Part shown: in pieces, positions 1 to 10,782 of the stretch
Layout: the number at the start of each line of letters is the position of its first letter
How positions within the stretch are numbered: the stretch's first letter is position 1
Assembly (NCBI GenBank): GCA_020631735.1
Contig: CM036225.1
Span: forward strand, 70,234,662-70,298,661
Source of the DNA: Saccharum officinarum
Taxonomy: Eukaryota > Streptophyta > Magnoliopsida > Poales > Poaceae
DNA length: 64,000 nt
Direction of reading: 5' to 3'
The notes under the pieces: model-generated
Databases searched by the model: none
What the model was told of the DNA's origin: nothing
The model's input: only the letters and a program-made list of their open reading frames with translations
Position numbers and translations under genes: made by a program

Positions 1-356
1 CGCAAGCACTTCGGTGCAAGATAATACAAGTTTCACCTCCTCCACTGGACGTAGGGCATTCTTCAGCCCAAACCAGTATAAATCACTTGTGTCCTTCTTG
101 CACACCATCCGGATCCCTGACGCGTAAACACACATTACTCGTTGGTGTCATCTGTCGTTTCCTACACCCACACATATATACAGTAGTATGTTGATATACA
201 CGTGACGAGTGAAGCACGTGACGAGTGAAGCACGTTTCCAGATGGTAATAAGCTACGAGAGCTTCTAGAAAATAATCATCCATTATATAGCCATATAGGT
301 ATGTAGGCTAGGCAATGGTGGATATTGACGCCTTTTATTTGGAGTATATCCGGCCA
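1..356. other. intergenic, no gene seen
   Basis: No coding region can be supported here. A short tandem duplication of the type gacgagtgaagcacgt occurs near 203-235. The small open frames in this stretch lack homology that I recognise and have no splice or promoter context. Confidence 0.5.
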
Positions 357-607
357 AACTAATGCAGCGTTTAGAAGCAAAATTTTTTGCAAAATGTTCC
401 TTTAGTATTTTTCGTTGTTATTTAACAATTAATGTCTAATCATGGACTATTTAGGCTTAAAAGATTCGTCTCGTAAATTTCGTCTAAACTATGTAATTAG
501 TTTTATTTTTTATCTATATTTAATGTTTCATATATGTGTCCAAAGATTCGATGTGATGGAGAATCTTGAAAAATTTTACAAAATTTTTTGCATCTAAACT
601 AGGCCTA
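357..607. mobile_element. Tourist-like MITE (GTTTAG family), copy 1
   Basis: This is a non-coding element of about 250 bp from the same family as the copies near 9.3, 9.6, 10.0, 10.5 and 22.1 kb. It shares the internal blocks ttcgttgttatttaacaa, aaaagattcgtctcg and aaagattcgatgtgatgg, and its ends read gcgtttag and ctaaactaggcc. It is more diverged than the others and its target duplication is not clear. It has no coding capacity; mobilisation would depend on a PIF/Harbinger transposase supplied in trans (family knowledge). Confidence 0.65.
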
Positions 608-1566
608 AAAATCATTCACCTTTCCGTGCTGCATCATGTTCACACTAGCTAGTTTTTTTTTTGAGGGGGTTCACACTAGCTAGTTAACCATGCATCCACG
701 CGTCGGATCATATTAGTTTTAAGGGATGGCATGTGGGTCCTACTAGAACTTCGCTGGAGTGAACCAGCCCATTTTATCATGGAGGTCTTTGCTAGAGCAA
801 AAATTCGAAATCTGAAGATAAATTATAAAAGATGTAAGGATTGGTGCTTGTTCACAAAGTACCTCATCATGGAACTGCAGTGGTACAGCTATTAAACTTG
901 AATTAGCCTATCATTTGAGGAAAATGTGAAATTTCTTCAACTTTTATACCATTGACTCTACCTATATCCAGGCTTGATGATGTGCCACCAATGGAGATAA
1001 TAGGAACACTTGAAATCAAATTTGAATTCATGGATAAACTTGTATGATATCATGTTTTGATAATTATTTTATTAAACGCATATCCCAATATGAACTATTG
1101 AGCCATGGAAAACACCCGGGTGCCAGAATAAACTGTTATAGGACTAAATTTAACTTTGAGAAAGGGTTACATAGAAAGGCTTTACAGTCAATTAATTTGG
1201 AAACATGCAGTCAACTGTGAATTATACAACATTAAAGACGGGTTTATAAGAAGATGAAAGGACTATCCCAAAAGCTGTTGACCATCTCTAAGATTCCTCT
1301 GGCTTGGCTTTTCCTTTGAGTGTCGACAGATGATGTGGATCAGGGCTATTTCAGCAAGAGGAAGAAGAAAATAAAATACCAGCAGGCCACTTCTCATCTG
1401 TGCTCTCCATCCAGTTCAGTAGTTCACAGCCATTGTGAAAACTACATTACCTACCAGAAGGTGATAGTGCACATAATGTAAGTGGGCCTGGAAAATCGAA
1501 GACGTGTGAGAATTTATATAGATGTTTTCTGCTGACATTGTTTGAAAGCTAGCCTGACACCTCTCT
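608..1566. other. intergenic, no gene seen
   Basis: AT-rich sequence without a supportable coding region, RNA gene or repeat. Confidence 0.5.
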
Positions 1567-1575
1567 ATCTATCTA
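1567..1575. repeat. 9-bp target site duplication (left) of MULE
   Basis: The nonamer atctatcta directly precedes the left terminal repeat and recurs at 3960-3968 directly after the right terminal repeat. A 9-bp duplication is the hallmark of Mutator-type insertion. The local sequence is a CTAT repeat, so part of the match could be accidental. Confidence 0.65.
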
Positions 1576-1733
1576 GAGAAATTTTCCTATTTGGCCCTAA
1601 AAATAATGCTCCTTTCCTATTTAACACCGAAATTGAAAATCTTTTCTATATGTCCTCAACTCGAGTTTTTCTTGCCTATTTGACACTTCCGTCACTTCTA
1701 TGAGCAATCCCCGTTAGTTGCTCGAGTGAGGCA

Positions 1734-2189
1734 ATGGAAAAAGACCAAAATACCCTTTCAGAGGAGAAAAAGAAATCGCTCAGCACAGGGAGGGTCACGG
1801 GCTCGCAGTCACGCTCGGACGGGCGGACTCGCTCCCCTAACCCTAGATCGAGCGGGCGGCCATGGATGCGGGCGGCTCGACCTTGGAGGCGGGCGGCGCG
1901 GAGTCGGCGGCGGGCGCCCGGCACAGCCAAGGAGCCGCCCCACGCGGCCAAGCAGGCGGGCATGCGCTGGCTCAAAGGCGGGCGACGCGACCACAAGGGC
2001 CGGCGGCGTGGACAAGCACGCGCCCCGCGCGGCCAAGTAGGCACCCCGGTGGCGTCGGTGGTGGGCGGCGCGGCCTCGGAGGAGGGTGACGCGGCCATGG
2101 AAGCGGCCTGCGCGGCAATGGAGACGGGCGTCGCGGCCACAGAGGAAGGCGGCACATCCAGGACACAGCACCAACTCCCTGCAGGGTGA
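1734..2189 (+). pseudogene. GC-rich open segment inside MULE, origin unknown
   Basis: An open frame of 151 codons, rich in Arg, Ala and Gly with no recognisable domain. Several frames on both strands are open here, as expected from high GC alone, so coding is doubtful. It is listed because its composition differs sharply from the AT-rich flanks inside the same transposon and because it ends near a GT donor-like site, which would fit a captured first exon. I do not assign a function. Confidence 0.2.
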
Positions 2190-3628
2190 GTTTATTATCT
2201 CCATGTCCTCCATAGCAGCTCCATAGCAGTAGGGTTGGAGAAGAAGTTCTCATGCATGACGTTATTGTGCTCTCACAGGATGGATCAAGCTACTAATTTT
2301 CTGTTGAAAATTCATTTGCTTGGCAATTGCAAAAAGGCTAGAAAGGGTGTCAAATGTTTTAGTTTTGAGATGGTTAATATTGCTAGAAAGAAGTAGATAA
2401 AAATGCTGCAAAAAATCTTTTGTCGCAGCTTTATAGCCCTGCAATGGGCACAAGGAGCAAAAAGACTTCAGCATAGTAGTCCGGCACTGAGCACAAGAAG
2501 CAAAAGAAGGCTGAGTTTGTGATCCTTATATGAGAAAATTGCCTAAATGTGTATTGTGTTATAGATGTCTGTAATGGATGCAAACCTGTGAAAATGTTTT
2601 TGTGCATGTGAACCTGAATGTAACTCTAATTGACAGGCTACAAGTATCTAATTGACAGTTGATGTTATATGCAGTGATGACCTATTAGGTTTGTTTCAGA
2701 GAAACAATCTCTGTCATTTCTTAAATTAGATGGCTGCAGCAGGCTATAGTGCGCGTCAGTATTAGCTCTACAGAGTTGAGTAAGTCTTAGCTTCTCAGTT
2801 CGGGCTATAAGCGAATGAAAATTGTACATATTGAAAATTGGATACATGGTGGCAACAAAGTTGAAGATGAGGTCCAGACTATCTGCCGGTATATCTATGC
2901 AACTTACAATTGGCTGCAAGTATATATGCAAAGGAGAATTTGTTTTTAGATTGGGCTATAAGAGACTGAAAAATTGTACAGATCTCTCTGCAACTTACAA
3001 TTAGCTACAGGTTCAGATCTCTCTGCATATATGTGCACATGATATGCTGTAGGTTGCTAGCTATTTCTAAATTTGAAGATGGAAGAAGATTTTGCAGCTC
3101 CTAAAAAATTTGAATACGGGAGAAGATTTTGCAGCTTTTGAAAAAATTTCAGTGAGCCAAGGGTGTAATTTAGCCCATTTGGACTCTGGAGTTTTGTGTG
3201 TTTGTGATTTTCACATCTAACCTGCTGCAGCTCCAAGCTTGGTGTTTGTTTCCACTGACGGAATCGACGGAAGACATCTGAGCTACCTGGGAGACTATGT
3301 TGAAGGCTGAAATAGTTGCTAGGAATTATCAAAAGTCGTCAAATGTTTAGTGTAGTTTTGACGTGTTTTTGAGACATGTGCATTTGTATGTCTGTGATTT
3401 GATTCCCTGTTATTCTATCTACTCTGAACTCATCCATCATGCTACAAGAACTAATGCTTCCTGATGTTAGGAAAGGAAAGCTGTCCTAATTGTTCAATTG
3501 CAACCTTGTAATATTTCTTTTACATGAAATTGGTTGAAAAAAAATTGGTGCGTGAGACTAAAAACTATGGAAAAAATATCGGCGTTTAGTTGAAAATGGT
3601 TGTTTTCAAGTGCATCCTTAGAATGAAA

Positions 3629-3657
3629 CCGTGGCGTTAGCACGGATACTATACTAG
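3629..3657 (+). mobile_element. Helitron-like 3' terminus (hairpin plus CTAG)
   Basis: A short stem CCGTG/CACGG (3629-3633 with 3641-3645, loop of 7) is followed after 8 bases by CTAG at 3654-3657, and the next base is T. Hairpin, CTRR end and insertion before T are the defining features of Helitron 3' ends. The matching 5' TC end was not located, so the extent is unknown. It lies inside the MULE, so it would be a nested insertion or a shared subterminal sequence. Confidence 0.45.
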
Positions 3658-3968
3658 TTATAAGTAATTATATAAGATGATGTTTTATTTAACACAAGCA
3701 AAAACTGAAACATTCCAGTTAGAGATAAAAACATTCATAAAAGACAGCAATATTAACCATGGAATGCTAGGACTGGTAAAAAAACTCCAGGGGTAAAATG
3801 GACTTTTCACATAGGACTTAACACCGTTAGCAACCCAAACTGACGGAAGTGTCAAATAGGTAAGAAAAACTCGAGTTGAGGACATATAGGAAAGATTTTT
3901 AGTTTCGGTGTCAAATAGAAAATGAGCATTATTTTCAGGGTTAAATAGGAAATTTTCTCATCTATCTA

Positions 3969-5560
3969 TCTGAGTATGCCTCGGGAACAGAGCCCAAAAT
4001 AAGCTCTCTGTGACTCTTCCCGCTTCGCTTTTTCTTATCTTTTCTGTAAGACGAAGTGTATCCAGTATCTTGCATGGAGGACTCAGGGTGTAGAGATTTC
4101 GACATACACAAGTATATTACTGTTATTGTGAGGAAGAACAACTTGCAGGAAGTATGTTGGCAAACGAAACTTGGTTAACAGAATCAGAGAATAGGCATTA
4201 CTTTGTTTTCTATTCGAACGTATATAAACTGAGTTGATCAATTTAGAAATTTGGAGTACACTAAACTTATATGAACACTAGCTAAAAAGCAACCATCAAC
4301 CGTGCATAATTTTTTTAGTTGTTTTCTTTAACTGTACAGTTGCTGTTATACTACGTTGATCCATGACCATATAATATTTTCATTGAGAATAAAATGAGGC
4401 TGAATAGTCGTACTATGGGTTAATTATTATATGCAAGAAAAAGTAAAACATATTTCTCATTGTAATTAGAAATTTGAAAAACATAATTGAGGTAAGTTTG
4501 TAAGATCAGAAGACAGCTTACACTGTAATATCCTAGATAGTCTTTGATATAGTGTGATCTTTCACTTCAGATTGGTGATGAGAACGGTCCTTTGTGTATT
4601 CTGATGTTCCCTTCCTGTCATGCAAGTTATTAGGCACGGAGTAGCATACCAAAATTGGATTCTGGAAATCATATGTTACTATCTGATTCTTAGAAATGTT
4701 AACAGATGCTATCATCCAAATTGTCAAAATATTGTAAGAAAAAGGCCTAAGATTTTCAACTATGTCAATGCAAATTCGAATGGTAAATTGTCTGATGCTT
4801 CCACACATAGTTAACAAGTCATCACGTGGTTTCTCTAACATCAGTCTATCAGAACAGTAACGAAATTTGAAAATTATATTGAACTAAAAGATGTTGAAAG
4901 TAATTGGAAAACGTGTGGGTGTACGTGTTTCTGTGTTTCCAAGCTACTGTTAGAATCAAGAAGGAATTAGAAAAAAGTTAGCACCATAGATTTATGCTGG
5001 ATTAGTCCATGAATTGATTGTTGGGGATTAGAAAGAACATCACCATAAGATTCAGAATTTAGTAAAGTAGCACATGGACTTGAAAAGCCCATTCATTGCA
5101 TCCAACAGTTTAGAAAAGAGTGCAACCCTGCTTGTGAAGTTATGACTGGATTATTTTTATTTAATTGTGGGAACATATAAAACACAGCACATGCTGTTAG
5201 TATGGTTTATAAACATGAAAACATGTTGCACGGTGGGAAAAATGCGAAGCAATGGTAGCTATAAGACAGTAATACCAGCATATAGTGTAAACTTTAAAAG
5301 GGTACTGTTATCTTAAACTACAAAATAGTATTTTATATGAATATATGATGTGTGGTCGAATTGAAATATTCCACTGCAACTAATTAAGTAACACTGAGCT
5401 GACTAGCCAAGGAACAATTTGGAGGCAATTATTAGAACTGAACTCATTATATAGAGGTATGTATCTTCGCTGAAATTGCATAAGATGCCTTATCTGTTGC
5501 AAAAAAACATATGAAACACAGCCCAGACAAGTATTGATTCATGACATATACATGGAGGCA
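3969..5560. other. intergenic, AT-rich, no gene seen
   Basis: Long AT-rich stretch. Short open frames near 4533-4841 on both strands overlap one another and lack any family resemblance that I recognise. No repeats with clear ends were found. Confidence 0.5.
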
Positions 5561-6310
5561 AGGATGTGCTATTCACCTCATGGGCATTCCGTCAAACATC
5601 TGAATGTGCACTATCGATGTCAACCTTCTGTCCAGAGTGGGAGGTGGTGCCTGGTGCTGCTGGGGCAGTGGACGCAGGTGTAGGTGAACGTAATGTCGTT
5701 GCCGCTGTCCCCTTCGGCTTGGTGGTGGAGCTGCTGCTACGCGGGGGGTTCAGATGGGAGGACCCTATCGTCGTGGCTGCGCAGAGGCTCGTGAGCAATG
5801 GCTTTCGTTGACGATGGGGAGAACGGCGAGGGCGAGGGTTGGGGCTGTGTCGGTGGTGTTGGGGCGGGCGTGGCGGCGGCGGCGACACGGCGTAGTGGGG
5901 CAGGGCGGAGGGAACCGCGACACGGCATTGGGTTGTGGGAGGGAGCGAGGCGGGGTGGGGCGGTGTGGGAGGGCGGCTGCCACGTGCGGTGTGGCACGTT
6001 GTGCTCGGCTCGCCGCGCCGGTGGGCGTCGCCTGCGCTTGTGGTCTGCGGTGGCGGCCACGTCGCGTTCGTGGGCGAAGCACGGCGGACCTACGGGCGCA
6101 GAAGGGAGTGGCGGCGGCGGCGCAAATGCAGGCGAGGTGGGCGAGACCCATTACCCATCGAGAATTCGAGACGGAGCGAGAGAAGGCGACGGGATCGTTA
6201 CCGGGCAAGCTGGACGGGGACTCGACCAATCCACGATCGGACGTTCCATATCGCTTCTTGTCTAGATCCAACACTCCTAGAGCTAGCGGGCGACGTGGCC
6301 CGATCCGCTA
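5561..6310. other. GC-rich block, coding status unresolved
   Basis: The sequence changes abruptly from AT-rich to very GC-rich. Five or more overlapping frames on both strands are open and all translate to low-complexity Pro/Arg/Ala-rich strings without domain motifs. It could be the first exon and promoter of a lost gene, a captured fragment, or non-coding. No frame is preferred by splice sites or homology, so none is called. Confidence 0.3.
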
Positions 6311-6362
6311 GCCCTCTTTTGGTAGCAGGATTCCTAGTAAGAAGATGTGTGAACAACGCTAA

Positions 6363-6880
6363 GGCTATCTGCACTCATCAACCTCTATTTCCATACTTTA
6401 TACATCATGGTCATCAAGATTCCCTCCTCTATACACGTTTCTTCCGCACACATCATCATCTATATCTCATACTCTATACCAACTACCAAAAGCGGTCCCA
6501 CTTGTCATCTTCTATAAATTTTATCTAAATATATCCATGTGAGATCTTGTTTTGAAGGATTTATTATAACGAATTTAATGATGCAATCAGAATTTAATTT
6601 GAATTTTTGGTTTATGCGTTATAACATTTTTTATTTAGTTGGAACAGTGGGTCCCGCCGCTAGATTCCCTCCCTCTCTCCCTCCCATCTCTCAGCCGAAC
6701 AGCACGTGCAGCCGGGCCCGCGCCACGGATGCACATAGCGCACGCTCGCTATCTCCGCTTGATTTAGTGGACGTGCTCCCGTCCTGCTCGATAGCGGACG
6801 CGCATAGCGGACCCGCTGCGGTGATTTTTCCGCTATGCGTCTCCTGCAGGACTAGATACCGGACGCGAGTGCGGTCAGTC
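6363..6880. mobile_element. PIF/Harbinger (Tourist-type) non-autonomous element with TAA duplication
   Basis: A 518-bp element that starts GGCTATCTGCACTC and ends GAGTGCGGTCAGTC. The ends are imperfect inverted repeats (10 of 14). The trinucleotide TAA is present on both sides (6360-6362 and 6881-6883), as expected for PIF/Harbinger elements. The interior is non-coding: an AT-rich half followed by a GC-rich half that repeats an atagcgga motif. Confidence 0.6.
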
Positions 6881-6883
6881 TAA

Positions 6884-7372
6884 TATTATGAACGATGTGT
6901 TAGTGATGACATCATGTACATGCTATGTAAACAGACTCATACTAATAGAGAGAGGTTTTGGACCTCTAGTGAACCACTTAGTAAGTTTATGCTTCTTAAT
7001 GTGCAAATTAATAGTTTAAGGACCTAGATGGTACCTTAAAACAAGTTTAAGGGTCAACGGTGTATTTTACTCAAGTTCAATTATTAGTATAACCCCTAAG
7101 GGACCATTCACCCTATGATCTTATATGGCATTGTTCATGATCACAAAATCAACACCATATGAAGATGTATCAAATACGAATCCAATCATGCAAAAAAATT
7201 CTATGATATAATCCAACATACTTAAGTTAAGATTAAGAAGTTTGTTTTTTACAACATAGTACAAACGCAGACACTTCCATGTTCGCATATACATGCACAC
7301 ACCTATTATGAAAAATACTCGACCATCCATGCTAAGTCAGAGACTCGAAATTAAATTGTTTGGAGGTTACCC
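6884..7372. other. intergenic, no gene seen
   Basis: AT-rich sequence with no supportable feature. Confidence 0.5.
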
Positions 7373-7373
7373 T

Positions 7374-7470
7374 TGTTTGGATGTTATCGTATTCACCTCA
7401 AGTCAGTCCATCCCACTCCAATCCACCCGAACACATATGGACTTGAGGTGAATACGATAACATCCAAATA
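7374..7470. repeat. Small near-perfect foldback element
   Basis: Two 30-base arms (7374-7403 and 7441-7470) are inverted repeats with one mismatch, separated by a 37-base loop. The arms contain ggatgttatcgtattcacc. The whole unit would form a strong hairpin if transcribed. It is compatible with a very small MITE. No duplication could be fixed. Confidence 0.75.
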
Positions 7471-7474
7471 AAAC

Positions 7475-8096
7475 CTAATAGAATAGCTCTGCTTTATTTA
7501 AGATAATGTGTGCACAGAGAAACAGAGGGAATATAGCATTGTTTTTTGCCTTACGCACTGCAAGGAGCAGAACGTTTGGTTATTACCCTTACCATTCTTT
7601 ATCCTACTATAAAAGAGCGAGTTTTTTTTAAAGAGACTCTCCCTACGTAATAATCGTTCGATCTGAACTTCATGTTATATAAGCCGTCCGTCCTACATGA
7701 TTTTATATCTTACATGTAAGACTCCTCGCATGATACGTAAAGAAAATATTCGGATTTGTTTGAGACCTCGTCGGTCACGCAAGCAACCCACGTTGGTATC
7801 TGAAAAGTCATGTAAGAAGTCAGCCGCAGAAGCTAGAAACTGGACCCCAGGTTCGTCAGCGGCAGCCTCATCCACTCGCCTGCATCCACAACCAAAAATC
7901 GGTTCAAAATCAAAGGTTATTCGACCCCAATGACAATGACAATCTACATATTACCAGATATACACGTCATGCATCTGCCCAAACCAATTCGTGTATAACT
8001 TGCCTATAGTCCCACGCCCGCACTGCCTTTAAATATAGTTTCAGGTCCACAGAAAAAGGATGGGTAAATACAATTCCCGAATCGACCAGACACACG
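7475..8096. other. intergenic, no gene seen
   Basis: No supportable coding sequence. The open frames near 7693-7933 overlap on both strands and show no family features. Confidence 0.45.
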
Positions 8097-8826
8097 GCAA
8101 ATATGTCGCACGTGTGTATGAAAAAACTATTTCAAATGCAATGAGAATATTAATTGAATTCTTAATTTGTCAATTCATATATATATATCATCAACAATTT
8201 TATTAAATATAAAAATATTATAATAAATTACTTATTTGATCCATAAAATGTTTAAGAAGTTTACAAAATTATTTTAATGAGTCACACCAGTCTAGAGTGG
8301 TGGTTGATGTGTCATGGAGTCGCTGTTTGGCTATGGCACCGTGCGCACATGTTTATTGTTTCAATTAATATTATATTATCCAAATTATATATGAACACAT
8401 CAGGTTTTTTAACTTTTTTATAAGAATCAGTTTTTTTATTGGCTCTACTATGTGTGGAACCACGTAAAATTCACTCGGGTAGAGTAGATAAGCGCTTATG
8501 GCCCGTAAAAGTAAAACAGAGCCGAAGCTATTTTTTATAGACACACGGCTGAAAAATTGGCTTCGCTCTACCAACTCGCCAGGATCGCGGTGGAAGCGGC
8601 CGTAATGCTGAACATCCTCATCGCCGGGTAAGTCTCCTTGTTTATTATCACTTGAAGATGATCAACATGCACGCATGGTTGAGCTGACGTGATGAGCGCG
8701 CCGCGGCGCGCGCGCGTGTCTCTGGGCAGGCCGACGACGGACGGGTCCATGAACCCGGTGAGGACGTTGGGTCCAGCGATAGCGGCGGGGAAATACCGGC
8801 AGCTGTGGACCTACCTGCTGACCCCG

Positions 8827-8834
8827 ACGCTGGG
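8827..8834. repeat. 8-bp target duplication, left
   Basis: acgctggg here and at 11227-11234 flanks the inserted element exactly. Removing the element and one copy restores the aquaporin reading frame across the junction, which confirms the insertion boundaries. Confidence 0.8.
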
Positions 8835-8919
8835 GAATTTTTTTATTTTTAGCCCAAATTTAAAACATATTTTAAATTTGATCCGGATTTGAAAGTTTTT
8901 TTAAAACTAGCCCGTTTGG

Positions 8920-9077
8920 CCCCGCCACCATGCATGGCGGGGCAATTGCACTGAACCCCGCCATGCATGGTGGCGGGGTGCAGGGGCCACGTGGCACCCT
9001 GCAGGCCAGCGTGGAAGGGTGTACCCCGCCATGCAGGGTGGCGGGGTACCCCTAACCCGCCACCGATCATGGCGGGG
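8920..9077. repeat. GC-rich palindromic modules (left arm)
   Basis: Four near-palindromes of 22-23 bp built from CCCCGCCA and TGGCGGGG around an ATGCAT or GATC core lie at 8920-8942, 8956-8978, 9024-9046 and 9056-9077. A related half-module follows near 9082. The mirror set lies in the right arm at about 10980-11142. Confidence 0.8.
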
Positions 9078-9324
9078 TACAACCCGCCATGATGCCACGG
9101 TTGCATACTGCCCCAGGCGTCACGGTGGTCTCGCCGAGGTCAGTGGTAGTCTGCAGAAGAACCAGTGTCCCTAGCTGACAAACAGCAGAAGACAATGCTA
9201 AAGAATGCGATGTGACCGGCTCATGGTAGCCTGGGAGGGAGAAAAAGGAGGAAAGGTGCCACATGCACAGTCTTTTTACTGCACAAGATAGTCTTTTTCT
9301 CTGCAAGACCAGAACGACAGAATG

Positions 9325-9567
9325 TTGCTGTGTTTAGTTGAGGAAAATTGGGTGAAAAGTTACCGTAGCACTTTTCGTTGTTATTTGGTAAAATTTGTCC
9401 AACCATAGATTAATTAGACTCAAAAGATTCGTCTCGAACTTTACAGACAAACTATACAGTTAATTATTTTTTTACCTACATTTAATGCTCCATGCATGCG
9501 TTTAAAGATTCGATGTGATGGGTGGAAGAGGAGATATTTTGGATTTGCATGGGAAGTAAACAGGGCC
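9325..9567. mobile_element. Tourist-like MITE (GTTTAG family), copy 2
   Basis: About 240 bp, ends tgtttag... and ...gtaaacagggcc, in the opposite orientation to copy 3. It contains aaaagattcgtctcg and aaagattcgatgtgatggg. Inserted at the inner edge of the left foldback arm. Confidence 0.65.
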
Positions 9568-9618
9568 ACGTGGAGTCTGAGGCTAATGTCTCTGTGTGCT
9601 TGCGCTGGGCGTGCCCTT

Positions 9619-9865
9619 AGGTCACCGTTTAGATGCCAAAAATTTTGCCAAATTTTTCAGATTCTCCGTCACATCGAATCTTTGAACGCATGCATGAAGC
9701 ATTAAATATAGATAAAAAATAAAACTAATTATACAATTTAGACGAAATGGACGAGACAAATCTTTTAAGCCTAATTAAACTATGATTGGCCAATATTTGC
9801 CAAATAACAACAAAACTACTACAGTATCGTTTCGCCAAAAAATTTGCCAACTAAACAGCCCCTAG
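9619..9865. mobile_element. Tourist-like MITE (GTTTAG family), copy 3
   Basis: Runs from gtcaccgtttagatgcc to aactaaacagcccc. It is very similar to copy 5 (10544-10782), including gaatctttgaacgcatgcatgaagc. Flanking TTA/CTA is an imperfect 3-bp duplication. Confidence 0.7.
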
Positions 9866-9962
9866 GAAGCTACGTACAAAAGAACATGTCCTATTTCTAC
9901 TGTGCCACATGCCTCTCCAAGTCTTTAGAGGACAATATAACAGTTGAAGTACATGTGACTAT

Positions 9963-10208
9963 GGGTGTGTTCACTTCGAGAAAAGTAGGTGAAAAATTAC
10001 TGTAGCATCTTTCGTTGTTATTTGGTAAAATTTATCTAATCATGGACTAACTAGGCTCAAAAGATTCGTCCCGACATTTACAGACAAACTATGCAATTAG
10101 TTATCTTTTTTACCTACATTTAATGCTCCATGCATGCGTCGAAAGATTTAATGTGATGGGTGGAAGAGGAAATATTTTGGGTTGGGATGGGAAGTGAACA
10201 AGGCCTAT
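9963..10208. mobile_element. Tourist-like MITE (GTTTAG family), copy 4
   Basis: About 245 bp from gggtgtgttcacttcg to gaagtgaacaaggcc, same internal blocks as copy 2 and same orientation. Non-coding. Confidence 0.65.
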
Positions 10209-10543
10209 GAAACATTTGCCCATCTCGTCCGTGCATGTATAGAGTATATATATAGCACTTTTTTTAACCTCCCTAAAACTAGCTAGCTACTGGTAAAACT
10301 ATTGGATAATAGCCTTAGAGGGGTCCCTGTTGCATGTTTGATGGATGTATACATTGCAAGTTAGTACAAGATGTACTTGCTAAAAATTAACATTATTAGT
10401 TACAGTTAATCTGATAGTCATCCGATGGCTTCCCTTTCTTCTGCACATCACAGTGTCACAAAGTGCATTACCCAGGAAAGGCCATCATCTGCATGTCCTG
10501 TCGTTCTGGTCTTGCAGAGAAAAAGACTAGTCTTGTGCAGTAA

Positions 10544-10782
10544 GGCACCGTTTAGATGCCAAAAATTTTGCCAAAATTTTCAGATTCCTCGTCACATTGA
10601 ATCTTTGAACACATGCATGAAGCATTAAATATAGATAAAAAATAAAACTAATTATACAGTTTAGACGAAATGGACGAGACAAATCTTTTAAGCCTAATTA
10701 GAGAATGATTGGACAATATTTACCAAATAACGAAACTGCTACAGTAGCGTTTCGCCAAAAATTTTGCCAACTAAACAGCCCC
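10544..10782. mobile_element. Tourist-like MITE (GTTTAG family), copy 5, with TAA duplication
   Basis: A 239-bp element inserted in the right foldback arm. TAA at 10541-10543 and 10783-10785 flanks it. The left foldback arm, near 9265-9305, preserves the empty site with the same neighbouring sequence and a single TAA. This fixes the boundaries and the 3-bp TAA duplication, which places the family in the PIF/Harbinger (Tourist) group. Confidence 0.85.

Larger units (their letters stand above)
1576..3959. mobile_element. Non-autonomous Mutator-like element (MULE) with long TIRs
   Basis: A 2384-bp element bounded by terminal inverted repeats of roughly 130 bp (1576 to about 1705, and about 3838 to 3959 inverted). 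Both start with GAGAAA and share blocks such as ctcaactcgagtttttctt and cctatttgacacttccgtc. A 9-bp direct duplication flanks it. There is no transposase inside. The left third (about 1730-2180) is strongly GC-rich and rich in Arg/Ala/Gly codons in several frames, ending at a donor-like ggtgagt and followed by an acceptor-like ctctcacag near 2279. This is the profile of a captured gene fragment (Pack-MULE), but I cannot name a parent gene. A Helitron-like 3' end sits inside it at 3629-3657. Confidence 0.75.

Noticed and set aside
5592..6311. Several long frames on both strands in a GC-rich block
   Set aside because: All are Pro/Arg/Ala-rich with no motif, splice context or homology; high GC alone keeps frames open.
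8849..9106. 85-codon minus-strand frame mirrored by a 77-codon frame at 10979-11212
   Set aside because: Created by GC-rich palindromes in the transposon arms; the same sequence is open on either strand.
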